Shown: in pieces, positions 53,829 through 64,000 of the stretch
Layout of the letters: the number at the start of each line of letters is the position of its first letter
Position numbering within the stretch: the first letter of the stretch is position 1
DNA from: Pochonia chlamydosporia 170
Taxonomy: Eukaryota; Ascomycota; Sordariomycetes; Hypocreales; Clavicipitaceae
DNA: 64,000 nucleotides
Reading direction: 5' to 3'
Assembly: GCF_001653235.2 (NCBI RefSeq)
Contig: NC_035790.1
Span: forward strand, 1,488,001 to 1,552,000
Translations under genes and position numbers: made by a program
The notes under the pieces: model-generated
What the model saw: the letters and a program-made list of their open reading frames with translations, nothing else
Told to the model about the DNA's origin: nothing
The model's database searches: none

Positions 53829-54116
53829 ATGCTTCCGCTCAGCCGCCTCCCTTTTTTTTTCGCCTTTCCACCTCGCCCTTTACACCACTTGGTGAACAAC
53901 ACACACAAAGACCACCAACTCTACCATACCAAGACACCTTCCCAGCTACTGCCCAATGCATATACAAAAGCCTTTCCATATGCGAACCTCATTCTTCAAG
54001 TACCAGATGCGCGTTGTGAGCCACTACGAGATCCAGCTTCCATTCATCGCGGAGGAACGCGCAGATCCAGAGCGACGCCGGGGCACGACCTGAGCTCGCT
54101 CGACTACGTGATCTGA
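53829..54116 (+). other. Upstream ORF in the presumed leader of the S6K-like kinase
   Basis: ATG 53829 opens a 95-codon frame that ends at 54116, 123 bp before the kinase start codon. Its peptide (Phe/Pro/His-rich) has no recognisable domain. If transcribed in the leader it could influence kinase translation. The transcript start is unknown. Confidence 0.3.
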
Positions 54117-54239
54117 AAATCTGCGGCACGACACGATACGACACCATTCTATTCGATACGATACCCCGAGGCTTTCTTTTTCCTTCTGGACGGGCTCTTG
54201 GTCATTAGACGATAAACGAAACTAAAACCTCTTCACAAC

Positions 54240-55781
54240 ATGATAAGCCCAGCGAATCCGGCCCGCACCATTGTGCGCGGCTTTACTGGAACTCCTGTGA
54301 CTTCTGGAGACGAAGATTCCGACTACGGCAATTCTGAAACTCCCACTTTGGGCTCTCGCCGAGGACGAGCTCGAATTGACGACGTGGTCAGTGCCAACTG
54401 CAGCCCCATTTTGAAGGCTGTACCATCACCCGGCGTCTCTGGTATTGCGAAGCTGCGAATGCAAATGGATCACCTTAGTCTCGACGCCTCTTCCCGATCA
54501 AGCTCTGTGGCTCGCAATGGAGGCCGTCCCGAATTCAGGTCCGGAATCACCACGGAACTGAACAGCCGTGCCCAAAGCCGAGACGGAGCACGCAGCGAGG
54601 CAGGCAGCGACAGTTCAGAGTACGGCTCCACCAGCTACGAAGTTAATTTGGAAAGCGATTTTGTCAGCGAGAGTGTTTGCGAACGAGCTGGATTTATTGA
54701 AGGTGGCCTGAACCCGAAGCGCAAGATGACCCAAGAAGAGTTTGAGCCTCTCCGTTGCTTGGGCAAAGGGACATACGGTACTGTCCTCCTCGTCAAGCAA
54801 CGTGCGACAGGGAGATTGTATGCGCAGAAGCAGCTCAAGAAGGCGTCGCTGGTCGTGCATAAGAAGCTGATTGAGCAGACCAAGACGGAGCGACAAGTTC
54901 TCGAATCCGTGAATCGACACCCCTTTGTTGTGAAGCTCTTTTATGCCTTTCAGGACCTTGAAAAACTCTATCTGATTCTGGAGTACGGACAAGGCGGGGA
55001 ACTCTTTACCCACCTCAATACCGAAAAGATGTTTTCTGAGACCGTGGCTGCTTTTTACATGGCAGAGATGTTACTTGCCATCTCCCACCTTCACAACGAC
55101 CTCGGAGTGGTATATCGTGACCTCAAACCAGAGAACTGCCTTTTGGATGCCGATGGCCATTTGCTCCTCACAGACTTTGGTCTGTCCAAGGTGGCTGTGG
55201 AGAAATCGGAGGACACCTGCAACTCCATACTCGGAACGGTTGAGTACATGGCCCCTGAGGTCATCCTTGGCAAGCGATACGGCAAAGCCGTGGACTGGTG
55301 GTCCTTTGGTGCTCTGGGTTATGACCTCATGACGGGCAACCCGCCATTCCGTGGCCAGAATCATGCCAAAATCCAAGACAACATAGTCAAGCAAAAGCTC
55401 GTCCTGCCCTATTTTCTCAGCCCTGATGCAAAGGATTTGCTTACACGCCTGCTGAGAAAGGATCCTCATAAGAGGCTTGGGTATTGTATGCCCAAGGATC
55501 TTCATACGCTCAAGAAGCACCGCTTCTTCCGCAAGATTGACTGGAAGAAACTCGAGGCACGAGAACTAGAGCCACCTATTCAGCCTATGATTACCGACCC
55601 CGAGCTTGCTGAGAACTTTGCTCCCGAGTTCACAGACCTGGCTCTTAGCCCGTTGGTGACGTCAAAGGATGCATGGCCAACGACCGGATCGGCTAAAGAC
55701 GATGTGTTTGGAGGCTTCAGCTTCGTGGCCTCGTCAAGTCTTCTTGAAAGCAGCATGTTTGCCGTGGCCAACGGTGCGTAA
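54240..55781 (+). CDS. AGC-family serine/threonine kinase, S6K/Psk1-like
   Basis: One exon from ATG 54240 encodes 513 aa. The N-terminal 165 residues are Ser-rich. The kinase domain (about 167-428) shows the Gly loop LGKGTYGTVLLV, ATP lysine AQK (197), catalytic YRDLKPEN (292-299) and DFGLSK (312-317). The activation loop reads NSILGTVEYMAPE. The AGC tail ends with the hydrophobic motif FGGFSF, where TORC1 or TORC2 would phosphorylate the Ser. The architecture and the T-loop fit the fungal S6-kinase-like group (S. pombe Psk1, Ypk/S6K relatives), which phosphorylates ribosomal protein S6 downstream of TORC1. A Sch9-like kinase lies only about 7 kb to the right. Group assignment within AGC is by motif comparison from memory. 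Confidence 0.9.
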   Translation: MISPANPARTIVRGFTGTPVTSGDEDSDYGNSETPTLGSRRGRARIDDVVSANCSPILKAVPSPGVSGIAKLRMQMDHLSLDASSRSSSVARNGGRPEFRSGITTELNSRAQSRDGARSEAGSDSSEYGSTSYEVNLESDFVSESVCERAGFIEGGLNPKRKMTQEEFEPLRCLGKGTYGTVLLVKQRATGRLYAQKQLKKASLVVHKKLIEQTKTERQVLESVNRHPFVVKLFYAFQDLEKLYLILEYGQGGELFTHLNTEKMFSETVAAFYMAEMLLAISHLHNDLGVVYRDLKPENCLLDADGHLLLTDFGLSKVAVEKSEDTCNSILGTVEYMAPEVILGKRYGKAVDWWSFGALGYDLMTGNPPFRGQNHAKIQDNIVKQKLVLPYFLSPDAKDLLTRLLRKDPHKRLGYCMPKDLHTLKKHRFFRKIDWKKLEARELEPPIQPMITDPELAENFAPEFTDLALSPLVTSKDAWPTTGSAKDDVFGGFSFVASSSLLESSMFAVANGA

Positions 55782-57887
55782 ATAAGCTGCGGAATGAAGT
55801 GCTTCCAAATCGTTTGGGAAAATCGCGATGAGAAGAATGCAATGTATCTGCTTCTGGGCCTGGGGCGATTGTAATCATTTGAGAGCGGAAATAAGAGCAA
55901 GTTCCAAGTTTGGACATCCATCGGGCTTGTCAGGGGGTGTAGGTCGCCGGAACTGAATTCTCCAAACAAGCTTAAATAAGCGATGGGTTCTAAGTTGGGA
56001 TCATATTGGCATTCGTATGTCCTGACAAGTTTGTGGTACAAGTTTTGCCTTGGATGTTGGACTGACGACCTGTTTCGATTTTTTCTTGTCTTTGTTCTTT
56101 TGATGGGGGAACCTTGGAACGGCTTTTCTTGTACATGTTATATCTTGGTTTGAGACTATCCTTGCGACTGTATTGGTCTAGCAACATACCGTCATATTTA
56201 GAGCGCAAGGCGTCTATAGATATGGGATAGAGCGTTAAGTCTCTAGACAGGCTGGATACATTGAGTTAGCTTTAGACGATGGCGAAGGAATAACTAGCCA
56301 ATCTATTCTGGTTTGCCGAATCGCTTATTCTTGCTCCCTTCCGATCAAGTTTGGACGGCCCTCCACGTACGCACATCCCGAACAAGCGATTGCAGATCGT
56401 TCCCAGTTCAAGGAAGTTGGGATGTCGGTGCATTCATGGCATGATAGTTTTGTTGTATTGTTTCATGGCTTGGATGTCGTTTCAAGGAGATAGAAAAAGC
56501 CAAGCGTACTTGTGTCTATCCCACTTTCTAAGCACAATGGATGTAGGCAACGATGAGTCAAAAGATTCTGTTGTTTAGGCACGTTGACATAGCTTCGTGT
56601 TTACGTCTTGTTTCACACACCCTTTGAACCTGGTTTGCGCTGGTTTCGCGGCAGGTTTTGTTCACGGGGCTGAGACTGGTGTTGAGCATCTCCAGACGAC
56701 TTGCTAGTTCGGCTGCGTGGGAAGAATGGACGGAGTAGAGCAGACACATATTTATGAGCACGTTTGAACAGAGTGGGCTTTTACTCCGTGGAGACGAATA
56801 ACCACTGATATGTCATCTATTTGTCAGAGGACCTTGGATACAAAACTGTGCGAAAGCATTTTCGCGAAATACCCCTGTCGGAAATGGGGAGGGCAGATGG
56901 CAGAGTACGGAGAAGAAGAGGAGATGGTTACGTGGATGGTGGGTTTTGCATCTGTGCAGATGCGTGAAGTGGGAATGGAAGATACCTGCCTGTGTGGATA
57001 GATTATATTGGTGTTTCTGATTCACGTAGAGTACGGAGTAGTTTAGTTGGCCGTCTTTCATTGGGTTTGATAGGTTTTGCCAAGACTTCTTCATGGACGG
57101 AAATCCACACCTCCCCATTGGTATTCTGCTTCTTTTCCTGTGTTTGAACAGAATCTTGGATAAGAGATGGAGGCCTCCTGGTTTCAATGTAGACTTGGGG
57201 AAATAGCCAATATTTTATAACTCCGATAATCAGTGCCCATTTGCAGTCTTGGATACATGGAAAGCAGAACTCACTGGTATGGATGTCGTCATATTATCAA
57301 GCAGGGTGCTGGGCATGAGATATCTGCTCTGAAAACACCGGCTGCGCATCCTGGGGACAACGCTCCCTGATTGAGATACCCAGTCGAGACCAAGGCGAGA
57401 TGGATCTGTGTTGTAGACGCCAAGCGTTGACATGACCAGTATATGGCAGGTCGATGATTGGGTACTTTTTTAAAACCACAGCCACCATCTTGACTCGATG
57501 GTGACGAGACTCTTGCTACCTTCAGATTGCATTGAGACAGCTCTCAAACAAAATATCTAGGCCAGCGGGTGATTGTGATCCTCAATCACACCGGGAGTTG
57601 AGCCGTCCGGGTTCATATTGCTCCATTCTCAGGTCAAGAAATATATTGATCTTCTAGGCAGAATTTAATCGATGAGGCTGAACAAATCTACACGCTAAGA
57701 AATAGAGTTAATCCAAGCACGGACATGTAACTGCCTTGGCGCACTCACCCAAAGCGAAGGACCCGAAGCTGCGATTACAGAAGTTCTCAACCAACAAACC
57801 TTATAGTATCGCCAGAAAGCAATGCGCAGATGTTGTTACTCTGCGTCCAAGTCAAAGTCGACAAGGTTGTCTCCGTCCACGATTCTG

Positions 57888-57935
<48 letters not shown>

Positions 57936-58768
57936 GACCGCCGCAAACTTGGGTTGAGTAACACATGTTGCAAACTTGGACGAGAGTACAATAAGTGAGG
58001 TTTTGCAAGAAAGCAAAGTTGCTAGGTTCACGAAACCTCTTGCCTCGTACACAGAGTCCCCGAGAAGTGGCATTGGCCAATTATGCTATTGGGGAGGTAT
58101 TATTTGTGCTGTAACGGCCACGAATTTGCCAAGATTCGGTCGTCCCCATGCCTGTCTTGGCGTTACCGAGCGGGATGCTGTGAGACAGTGCAGAATAGAT
58201 AGTTTCATACTCTCTCTTCGGAGCACTTTGCCAATCCGTCGCAGGCCCCAAATGGCTGACTCGACTGCAACACCGCCGGTTCCTGATCGCAATGGCTTGG
58301 CAAACCACGATTAGGGCGCCTTAGCGGTCGTCCTGGCTGCTGTTTCGGGCCCCCAGTCCAAATACCGGCTGGAGGGTTACGTCAACACAGCAATGTTGAT
58401 GATACACTAGTCATGGGGATAAACTCTGGGCTGGCTTCTCCAGAAGGCCTCTCTTTTCGAGTTTCATCCTCACTTGGGTGTGGGGTCGCGCAAATCGCAA
58501 GCATGCACGGAGTACTCCGTATGTATGGGGGAGTGTCGACTTTGCTACTGGGATATACTTCGTACTCCGTACAGATATATCAGTGTCGGCCCCCAACCCG
58601 GTCCTGAGGACGACGTGTGCAGATGAACAGCTTGAACGCTTCCCACTGGGTTCAAGGAGTCGTGAAGACCAACTATTGCTCTCTCCTATATCAACAGTAA
58701 TCCAATTGTGCCGGTCACGTTTTTGGGCTACTTACTACCCATTGTTAGTTAAGTGCAAGCAAGCCAAC
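55782..58768. other. 3.0-kb intergenic region without a supported gene
   Basis: It contains TACGGAGTA-type motifs (57032, 58507 and 58565), related CGGAGTA words near 56714 and 56905, and a 47-A tract at 57888-57934. ORFs around 57976-58314 begin at non-ATG codons and show no recognisable domain. Confidence 0.45.
57888..57934. repeat. Poly-A homopolymer tract (47 A)
   Basis: Uninterrupted run of 47 A on the plus strand. Possible origins are slippage or the tail of a retroposed sequence. No element body is recognisable to its left. Confidence 0.9.
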
Positions 58769-60095
58769 ATGCAGTGGTCAACGAAAACCGCCATTGCTGC
58801 CATTGTTGCAACTTGTAAGTGGCATCCTACCTTCGCTTCTGTCAGCAGATCATGCTTTAGCAAAGCCATACTGATACTGACTCGATAATGTCGTTACCCC
58901 AACAGACGCATCAACAACAGAAGCTGCCCTGGCAGCTTTCTGTCCCAACAATGGCGAAATGTGCTTCCAATGGGGCATTCCACCGGCCACCAACAACGCG
59001 AAGTCCGGAAATCTTTACTTCCAACTTCGTGCCCCCGCTTCACATGCATGGTTTGCATTGGGGACCGGATCTAATATGCGTGGATCAAGCATGTTTGTCG
59101 TCCATCATAACGGAAAGAACGTGACTCTCAGTACCAGAAAAGGCGAGGGTCACCGCATGCCTCAGTATCAGTCTCGTTCGGATGTTCGGCTCCTCCCCGG
59201 ATCGGGAGTTATCAATGGCAACCTTGTTGCCAACGTGTTATGCACAAGATGTTCGGATATCAACATCAGTGACTCGTCACCCTGGTTGTCCGCTCGGAAA
59301 ATTGGACCGCCGATAGACTCGTCGAGCCCTTCAGCACCAATCTCGATCCATGATATGTACACAAGCTTCCTCGTCAACCTGAACCAAGCCTCCATTGCTG
59401 CCGATTCAAACCCATTTCTCACGCCAGCCACGAATGGTGGCACCAAGCCCAGCTCCAGCGGTCCCAGCGGCGTCGTTTCAACGGTGGATAACTCAAAGAC
59501 TCTCCTGTATGCACATGGCATCATCATGGCTGTTGCTTTCCTCGTCGGATATCCAGTGGGAGCAGCGTTAATGCCGCTGCTTGGTAAATGGGTAATACAT
59601 GCCGGTTGGCAGATGCTCGCGCTGGCTGCAACATGGGCTGGGTTTGCTATCGGGTATATTGTTTCTACCCGAAGCAACAGGGTAAGCTTTGGCAGGTACT
59701 GTCGAACCGGTATAAACCAGGATGCTGATGCTCGACTCTAGTTCTTGGCAGACTCCCACATGGTGATCGGACTCTTGGTCATTATTCTGATGATGGCACA
59801 ACCAGCTCTTGGCTGGCTGCACCATAGGCATTTCCTTAAGCACCGCCAGCGCGGTGTTATCAGCCACGTCCACATATGGCATGGCCGCGGCCTTATGCTG
59901 GTGGGTATTATCAACGGTGGTATTGGTCTCCAATTTGCCCGGGCACCATCAAGGTTTGTCATTGCCTATGGCGTAGTTGCGGCAATAACCTCGATCCTGT
60001 ATCTTTGCGGTGTCACATTTGGCATCTTCAAGCGGAGGAAGGAGCAAGACAAGCGGCTTGAATCATCTTCCTCCATGGCGCTTCCAAAGATGTAG
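58769..60095 (+). CDS. Secreted DOMON domain fused to cytochrome b561 (ferric-reductase-like) membrane domain
   Basis: Three exons (58769-58814, 58906-59681 and 59742-60095) encode 391 aa. The introns begin GTAAGT and GTAAGC. A signal peptide (about residues 1-23) precedes a DOMON domain like the cytochrome of cellobiose dehydrogenase (FCPNNGEMCFQWGIP, HAWFALGTGSNMRGSSMFVV). A Ser/Gly linker leads to five TM helices. Four heme-b histidines of b561 are visible in LLYAHGIIM, WVIHAGWQM, LADSHMVIG and SHVHIWHGR. Met in the DOMON region could ligate heme. Such proteins carry electrons across the plasma membrane, from cytosolic ascorbate-like donors to the extracellular heme or metals. The C-terminus is short, basic and cytosolic. 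The electron acceptor is unknown. Confidence 0.9.
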
Positions 60096-60890
60096 CAGTG
60101 GCAATATCAATCATATGGTGAGGTTAAAAGCCATATTCTAGCAAATATTCGTCAGTTGATGGTTGCCTAAGCAAATAGACTTGCGGTGCCAATATGAAAG
60201 GCAACATGATGTGTCGTCGAATGTTAGTTCGCAGTGGGAGAGGATTCACCAGGACTTGGAGAAAATAAAAAGAATTAGTCGTGCCCAGTAATTTTTGGCC
60301 AATGTGAAATTTTAGCAAACCAATAACTTCACTGAAGGATGAATCTTCTAGCCGCCGAAACAGTACCTTGAAGTGAATTGTGTTGTGCGTTGTATCATGG
60401 TGATGAGCAGTCTCCCGCTCTGCTGCTGCCGACTGTGGAGCCGACTATCATCGCAGCAGAAGGCTTCCCGGCTTTCTCCTCATGCTGTTCTTCTCCACTT
60501 GCAATACGCTTGACATGACAATTATGAAAAGAGCAACAAAATACGAGGCATTAGTTGTGACAAACAGGCTACAGAGTTCTTTTGACCGGGTAAATAGTTG
60601 GGTAGTCAAGGAAAGCAGCTCAATTGGTCATGGCCAACCTATGGCCGCAGCATTGCTATGTTGATCACGTGACATATACAATACTGGGGTCCCTTCCGCG
60701 CCTTAAACGGAGCAACGCACACTAGTTGGAGGAGGTTGAGGAGGCCAATGAGATCCAGCCTGAGGCAGAAACTTGCAGTGCTGGCCGACTCAACCGGGGG
60801 AAATCGACATCACGATTTTCACAAAACCCTCAGTCCATACTCTCCCCCCATCGTCAGGGTCCCCAATTGAGCAACACCCACACATTCAAA
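60096..60890. other. Intergenic, nothing recognised
   Basis: About 795 bp between the DOMON-b561 stop and the ATP synthase start. It includes the ATP14 promoter. No ORF or repeat is supported. Confidence 0.4.
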
Positions 60891-61706
60891 ATGCTCAGCC
60901 AACTGTCCAGGGCCACGGTAAGTCAATTTCCATCCATCTATCAGTGCTCTCGATGACTGCAGTGCCTGCACCACCGAGCTGGCGTTAACTGTTCGCAACC
61001 CGAAACTGACTGATTAAAAAGCGCGCCACCTCGGCTGTCCGCGCCGTCGCTCGAGTTGCCAGAGGCAATGCTGTCCAGGTTCGAGGCTTCATTGCCCCAA
61101 CCGTCTCTCGAAAAGGTAAGGAACACGTTATACCCTTTCTTCAATAGTTTTCGCCCCAAATCTCGAGCATGTCGACATGCATTGGTCCTTTGGACGAAGG
61201 AGGAGGTTGTCGCGGCTATGCATCTCGGCATCATCTGCAGACCCGAAGAGCGCCATCCTAACCCGAGACATCGAACTCGAACACACCCACCAAAGACATC
61301 AGCACCGTCGATAATACAAACATCGCATCCCGACAAACTTGGCCGCCCTCTTTGTCCCGAATCCTTCATATCCCAATCCCGCACACATGGAACCAAACGC
61401 CCCAAGAACAGTTGACTAACACTGCCCTTCACAGCCGACTTCGTCCAGGACCTCTACCTGAAGGAGCTCAAGGCCTACAAGACCCCAGCCGTCAAGGAGT
61501 CCGACTCCGAAGGCCATGTCCAGGCCTTCTCCATGCCCAAGACCCCCGCCTCCCCCGAGGAGTCCGACCTCGCCAGCAACCTGAAGGAGTACGAGAGCAT
61601 GGCTGTCGAGATTGAAGGCCAGGATGCCACCCAGACCAGCCAGGGCGGTGCTGCCGCTCTCCCCGACTGGCTCGAGGCCGAGGAAGACGACGAGGCCGCT
61701 CACTAA
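60891..61706 (+). CDS. ATP14: Mitochondrial F1Fo ATP synthase subunit h
   Basis: Three exons (60891-60917, 61022-61115 and 61435-61706) encode 130 aa. Intron 1 (60918-61021) has GTAAGT, a CTGAC branch and an unusual AAAAAG acceptor. Intron 2 (61116-61434) is 319 nt, the longest in the window. The N-terminus (MLSQLSRATRATSAVRAVAR) is an Arg/Ala/Ser mitochondrial presequence that ends near VRGFIAPTVSRK. The mature part begins ADFVQDLYLKELKAYK, the conserved block of subunit h (yeast Atp14). It ends with an acidic tail (LPDWLEAEEDDEAAH). Subunit h is part of the peripheral stalk that connects F1 and Fo in the inner membrane. The mature exon is strongly codon-biased, as expected for an abundant protein. 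Confidence 0.93.
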
Positions 61707-63089
61707 ATCCAACGAAACATCCTCGGAAACTGATAATAGATCTCAATTATTTGAAACTTTGGTGCGGTAGAAGGCGAAGGACGTGGTGAAGGGTGCGACG
61801 TGTCCAAAGTGCCCCCCCCAGACGCAAGGACATGTTCAGAGAGCGGTTTCTTTTGTGTACAAAGCTGGCGGTCATTTCGTCTCATTGCAATCTCGAGGCA
61901 TGGCTGGTCACAAAGGGACAAAGATGTCAGGTGGTGATTGATGGATGGGGTCGATAATCCTATTGTACATTTTCCTCTTAAACTAGCCTCAATTGGGTGT
62001 AGGACTTGATCGTTTTGCACATGCAAAAGAAGCAAAGAAATCAAAATCCACCTGTGTACCAATACTCTACTGGTCTGGACAACTATCTCGCTCTGCCTGT
62101 TGACGGTGTTGACTTAAATGAGGGGGGGGAAGACAAGTGATTCGTCACATACCGCCATTACACGGCAATGAGGCAATAACCAATCTTCTCAATGTCAGTT
62201 ATGAGCAGATCAGCCTTCACTCGACAAGATGAGAACGTAGCTCAGGATGTGGATAATCCAGCTTCATTCAACGAGCATCCAAGTCACAAGTACGCAGTAC
62301 AGCCATCATAACACCAACCCTTGCTACACTCTTCTTGTATTTAACTTTTGTAGTGGCTACCCATCATATTCAGATGTACGCGCCTACACAACATATGCAT
62401 TAATGCGACCCTTTACTGTGCCTAAAGTGTGCCCTCGGTGCCTCTCTTATAAGAGCATCGAGCACCATCGTGACCATCCTTTGCCAAATCAATCCATTGC
62501 CAGCGTGCACCTAGCCCTCCTCAAAAATCATGTGCACATATCGACATTAAAAAGCAGCTTCCCTTCTCTCTTTTTTGTCTCATCTTAACATAACATATTT
62601 AGTGCGTCGGGGAATAAAGCAGAAACAGACCCCTACTGTCCCCGATGTGTGTTTTCACGGACTTTCAACTGTGGCTGAGTGCCAGCATTTACATGAGAGA
62701 ACATTGAAGGGCAAAAACCCGCCCGAGCTCCAGCAAACCTCCCAACTCACAACCATAAAACGCCGAATATCTTCCAGCTAGGTGAGGTCCCATGAGACGA
62801 TGCCAATGCCAAAGAAGAAATCAGAAGAAATTATAAAAAGAGAAGATATAAAAAACATATGGTTAAAGTGACTTTAGAAAAAGGAAGAGGTAAAAACCAG
62901 AGAGCCAAACCCTCCCAGTATGCAGTATGACCGAATGAACCATTTCATGCCGAAATAAAATAAAATAAAGAGCCGGAAAGACGGGTGACAACAAAAAGAA
63001 GGCACATGTAACGTATTGGTTAATTTCAAGACAGCGCTGGTTTCTTGCGTTTGTTTCTTCTCGACATTTTGCAGGCTGCGTGAATCTGT
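61707..63089. other. Intergenic, nothing recognised
   Basis: About 1.4 kb between two convergent genes. Low-complexity A/G-rich DNA lies near 62815-63000. No coding frame or RNA is supported. Confidence 0.4.
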
Positions 63090-64000
63090 TTACACATCAA
63101 AGTGAGCACCACCCACCATGTGTTCGTCTGTGGTGGACGTTTTCACAATGCCGCTCATACGATTCGCTTTCCTGGTATCAATATCGTCCAAATTATCCCA
63201 ATCGTCCTCATCATGCTGTACTTGGGCGTCATCCATTTCTTCGTCGTCATTTCTGAATCGATCTCTCATGTGATCGTCCAAAGCACTTTCGTCGACAAAG
63301 GTGAACCCCTGGAAGTTGGCTTGAACAGAAGGAGACAAAGGTGTAGATGCGGCATAGCCTCGAGCCAATGCGGCAGCGCGTTCGTTGAGGGAACCGTTTT
63401 GTTCCAGAGCAGTGGTGAACTCGGGGTCGAAATATGAGACGTCAGTCTCAGACTTCAACTTTGGCTTAAACGGGGGCGTGATTAGCTTCTTTGCGAGAAT
63501 ATCCCAATCAATATCGGCAAAGAAGGGGTGGCGTTTTAGCTCCTCCGCATCGTCCGTTGCGCCGAGTCGGTGCTTTGGATTTCTATTAAGCAATCCTTTA
63601 ACGAAGTTGCGCCCTTCTTGCGACAGGGTGTCGCGAGGGAATCGGACCTTGCCGAAGGCAATATTCTTGTACATTTGTTGGGTGTCTTCTGCATAGAAAG
63701 GACTCCAACCGCAGCACATCTCAAAGACCAGAACGCCCAAAGACCAGAAGTCTACCATCTTGGTATAGCCAGACTCATCCAAGAGAACCTCGGGGGCGAG
63801 GTACTCGGTGGTTCCGCAAAAGGTATTTGTAGTATCATTCTTGGTCAAATTAGCCTTGGATAAGCCAAAATCGCACAACGCAATGTGGCCATTGGCGTCG
63901 AGGAGGATGTTTTCCGGTTTGAGATCGCGATAAACGATATCGTTGTTGTGCAGATGCTGAATCGCCAGAATCAGCTCGGCAATGTAGAACTTGGCTCTTC
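63090..64000 (-). CDS. AGC kinase, Sch9-like, C-terminal part (5' end outside window)
   Basis: The frame is open from the right edge to the stop at 63090, with about 303 codons visible. It starts inside the kinase domain: AKFYIAELILAIQHLHNNDI, catalytic YRDLKPENILLD, DFGLSK, T-loop TNTFCGTTEYLAPE and WSLGVLVFEMCCGWSPFY. The AGC tail has the turn-motif region ASTPLSPS and hydrophobic motif NFQGFTFVDES. The FxGFTF hydrophobic motif and ASTPLSPSVQANFQGFT tail match Sch9/Sck1-type kinases. These are TORC1 effectors that control growth, ribosome biogenesis and stress response. Their C2-like N-terminal region, if present, lies beyond the window. An acidic extension (DDEEMDDAQ...DEDDWDNLDD) follows the hydrophobic motif. 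Confidence 0.92.
   Translation of the reverse strand, partial: RAKFYIAELILAIQHLHNNDIVYRDLKPENILLDANGHIALCDFGLSKANLTKNDTTNTFCGTTEYLAPEVLLDESGYTKMVDFWSLGVLVFEMCCGWSPFYAEDTQQMYKNIAFGKVRFPRDTLSQEGRNFVKGLLNRNPKHRLGATDDAEELKRHPFFADIDWDILAKKLITPPFKPKLKSETDVSYFDPEFTTALEQNGSLNERAAALARGYAASTPLSPSVQANFQGFTFVDESALDDHMRDRFRNDDEEMDDAQVQHDEDDWDNLDDIDTRKANRMSGIVKTSTTDEHMVGGAHFDV

Noticed and set aside
57976..58314. Plus-strand frame next to the poly-A tract
   Set aside because: Non-ATG start and no domain. Considered as a retroelement body but no reverse-transcriptase or other motif is visible.
1..64000. tRNA genes, rRNA, CRISPR arrays, full-length transposons
   Set aside because: I looked for T-loop and A-box patterns, direct-repeat arrays and transposase or reverse-transcriptase motifs and saw none. 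A tRNAscan-SE and RepeatMasker run would be decisive.

Overview
This is nuclear DNA from a filamentous ascomycete. It carries no rRNA, no tRNA that I could find, no CRISPR array and no bacterial operon structure. Genes are interrupted by short (about 45-175 nt) GT-AG introns with CTAAC/CTGAC-type branch points. They lie on both strands and are separated by intergenic stretches of up to 4.4 kb. The gene families (OPT transporter, DOMON-b561, Hst4-type sirtuin, Sch9 and S6K-like AGC kinases, secreted Kex2-processed cysteine-rich protein) and several fungal-only conserved proteins fit Pezizomycotina, most likely Hypocreales. The order-level placement is inference.

Layout from left to right. A conserved fungal protein is cut by the left edge (<1-391, minus). 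A matrixin metalloprotease fused to a seven-bladed PLL-like beta-propeller follows (2168-4142, minus). A one-TM protein whose first exon is only 16 codons lies at 7162-8125. Next come a SAM methyltransferase (8605-9583), LSM6 (9696-10099, minus), a Rad60/Esc2-like SUMO-like-domain protein (10638-12131), a Rossmann-fold reductase (12274-13122, minus) and an OPT transporter (13618-16471, minus). A decayed aminoglycoside-phosphotransferase-like gene (about 17432-18160, minus) precedes an Hst3/Hst4-like sirtuin (19175-20974, minus), a rhomboid protease (23303-24997, minus), a Tma17-like chaperone (25413-26048), a conserved fungal protein (26614-27843, minus) and a TM-anchored charged protein (32282-33529, minus). 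A frameshifted multi-TM gene (37072-38617) and a secreted cysteine-rich protein (39849-40711, minus) come next. After them are a nucleoside hydrolase (42815-44384), LSM8 (44666-45114, minus), U2 snRNA (about 45850-46035, minus), a transcription-type cyclin (46695-48063, minus), an F-box protein (48868-50526), PRP4 (50656-52212, minus), an S6K-like kinase (54240-55781), a DOMON-cytochrome b561 protein (58769-60095), ATP synthase subunit h (60891-61706) and a Sch9-like kinase cut by the right edge (63090->64000, minus).

Two themes recur. Splicing components are over-represented: LSM6, LSM8, U2 snRNA and PRP4. Growth signalling is also represented, with the two TOR-branch AGC kinases only about 7 kb apart. 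The intergenic DNA is unusually patterned: CAACATTGAA, ACCAGACATGGACCAGACA / GGTCTGGTCTGG, TACGGAGTA and TAGGTACCTA motifs recur across kilobases and avoid coding exons. Splice junctions were inferred by eye from reading-frame continuity and splice signals, and no search was run.
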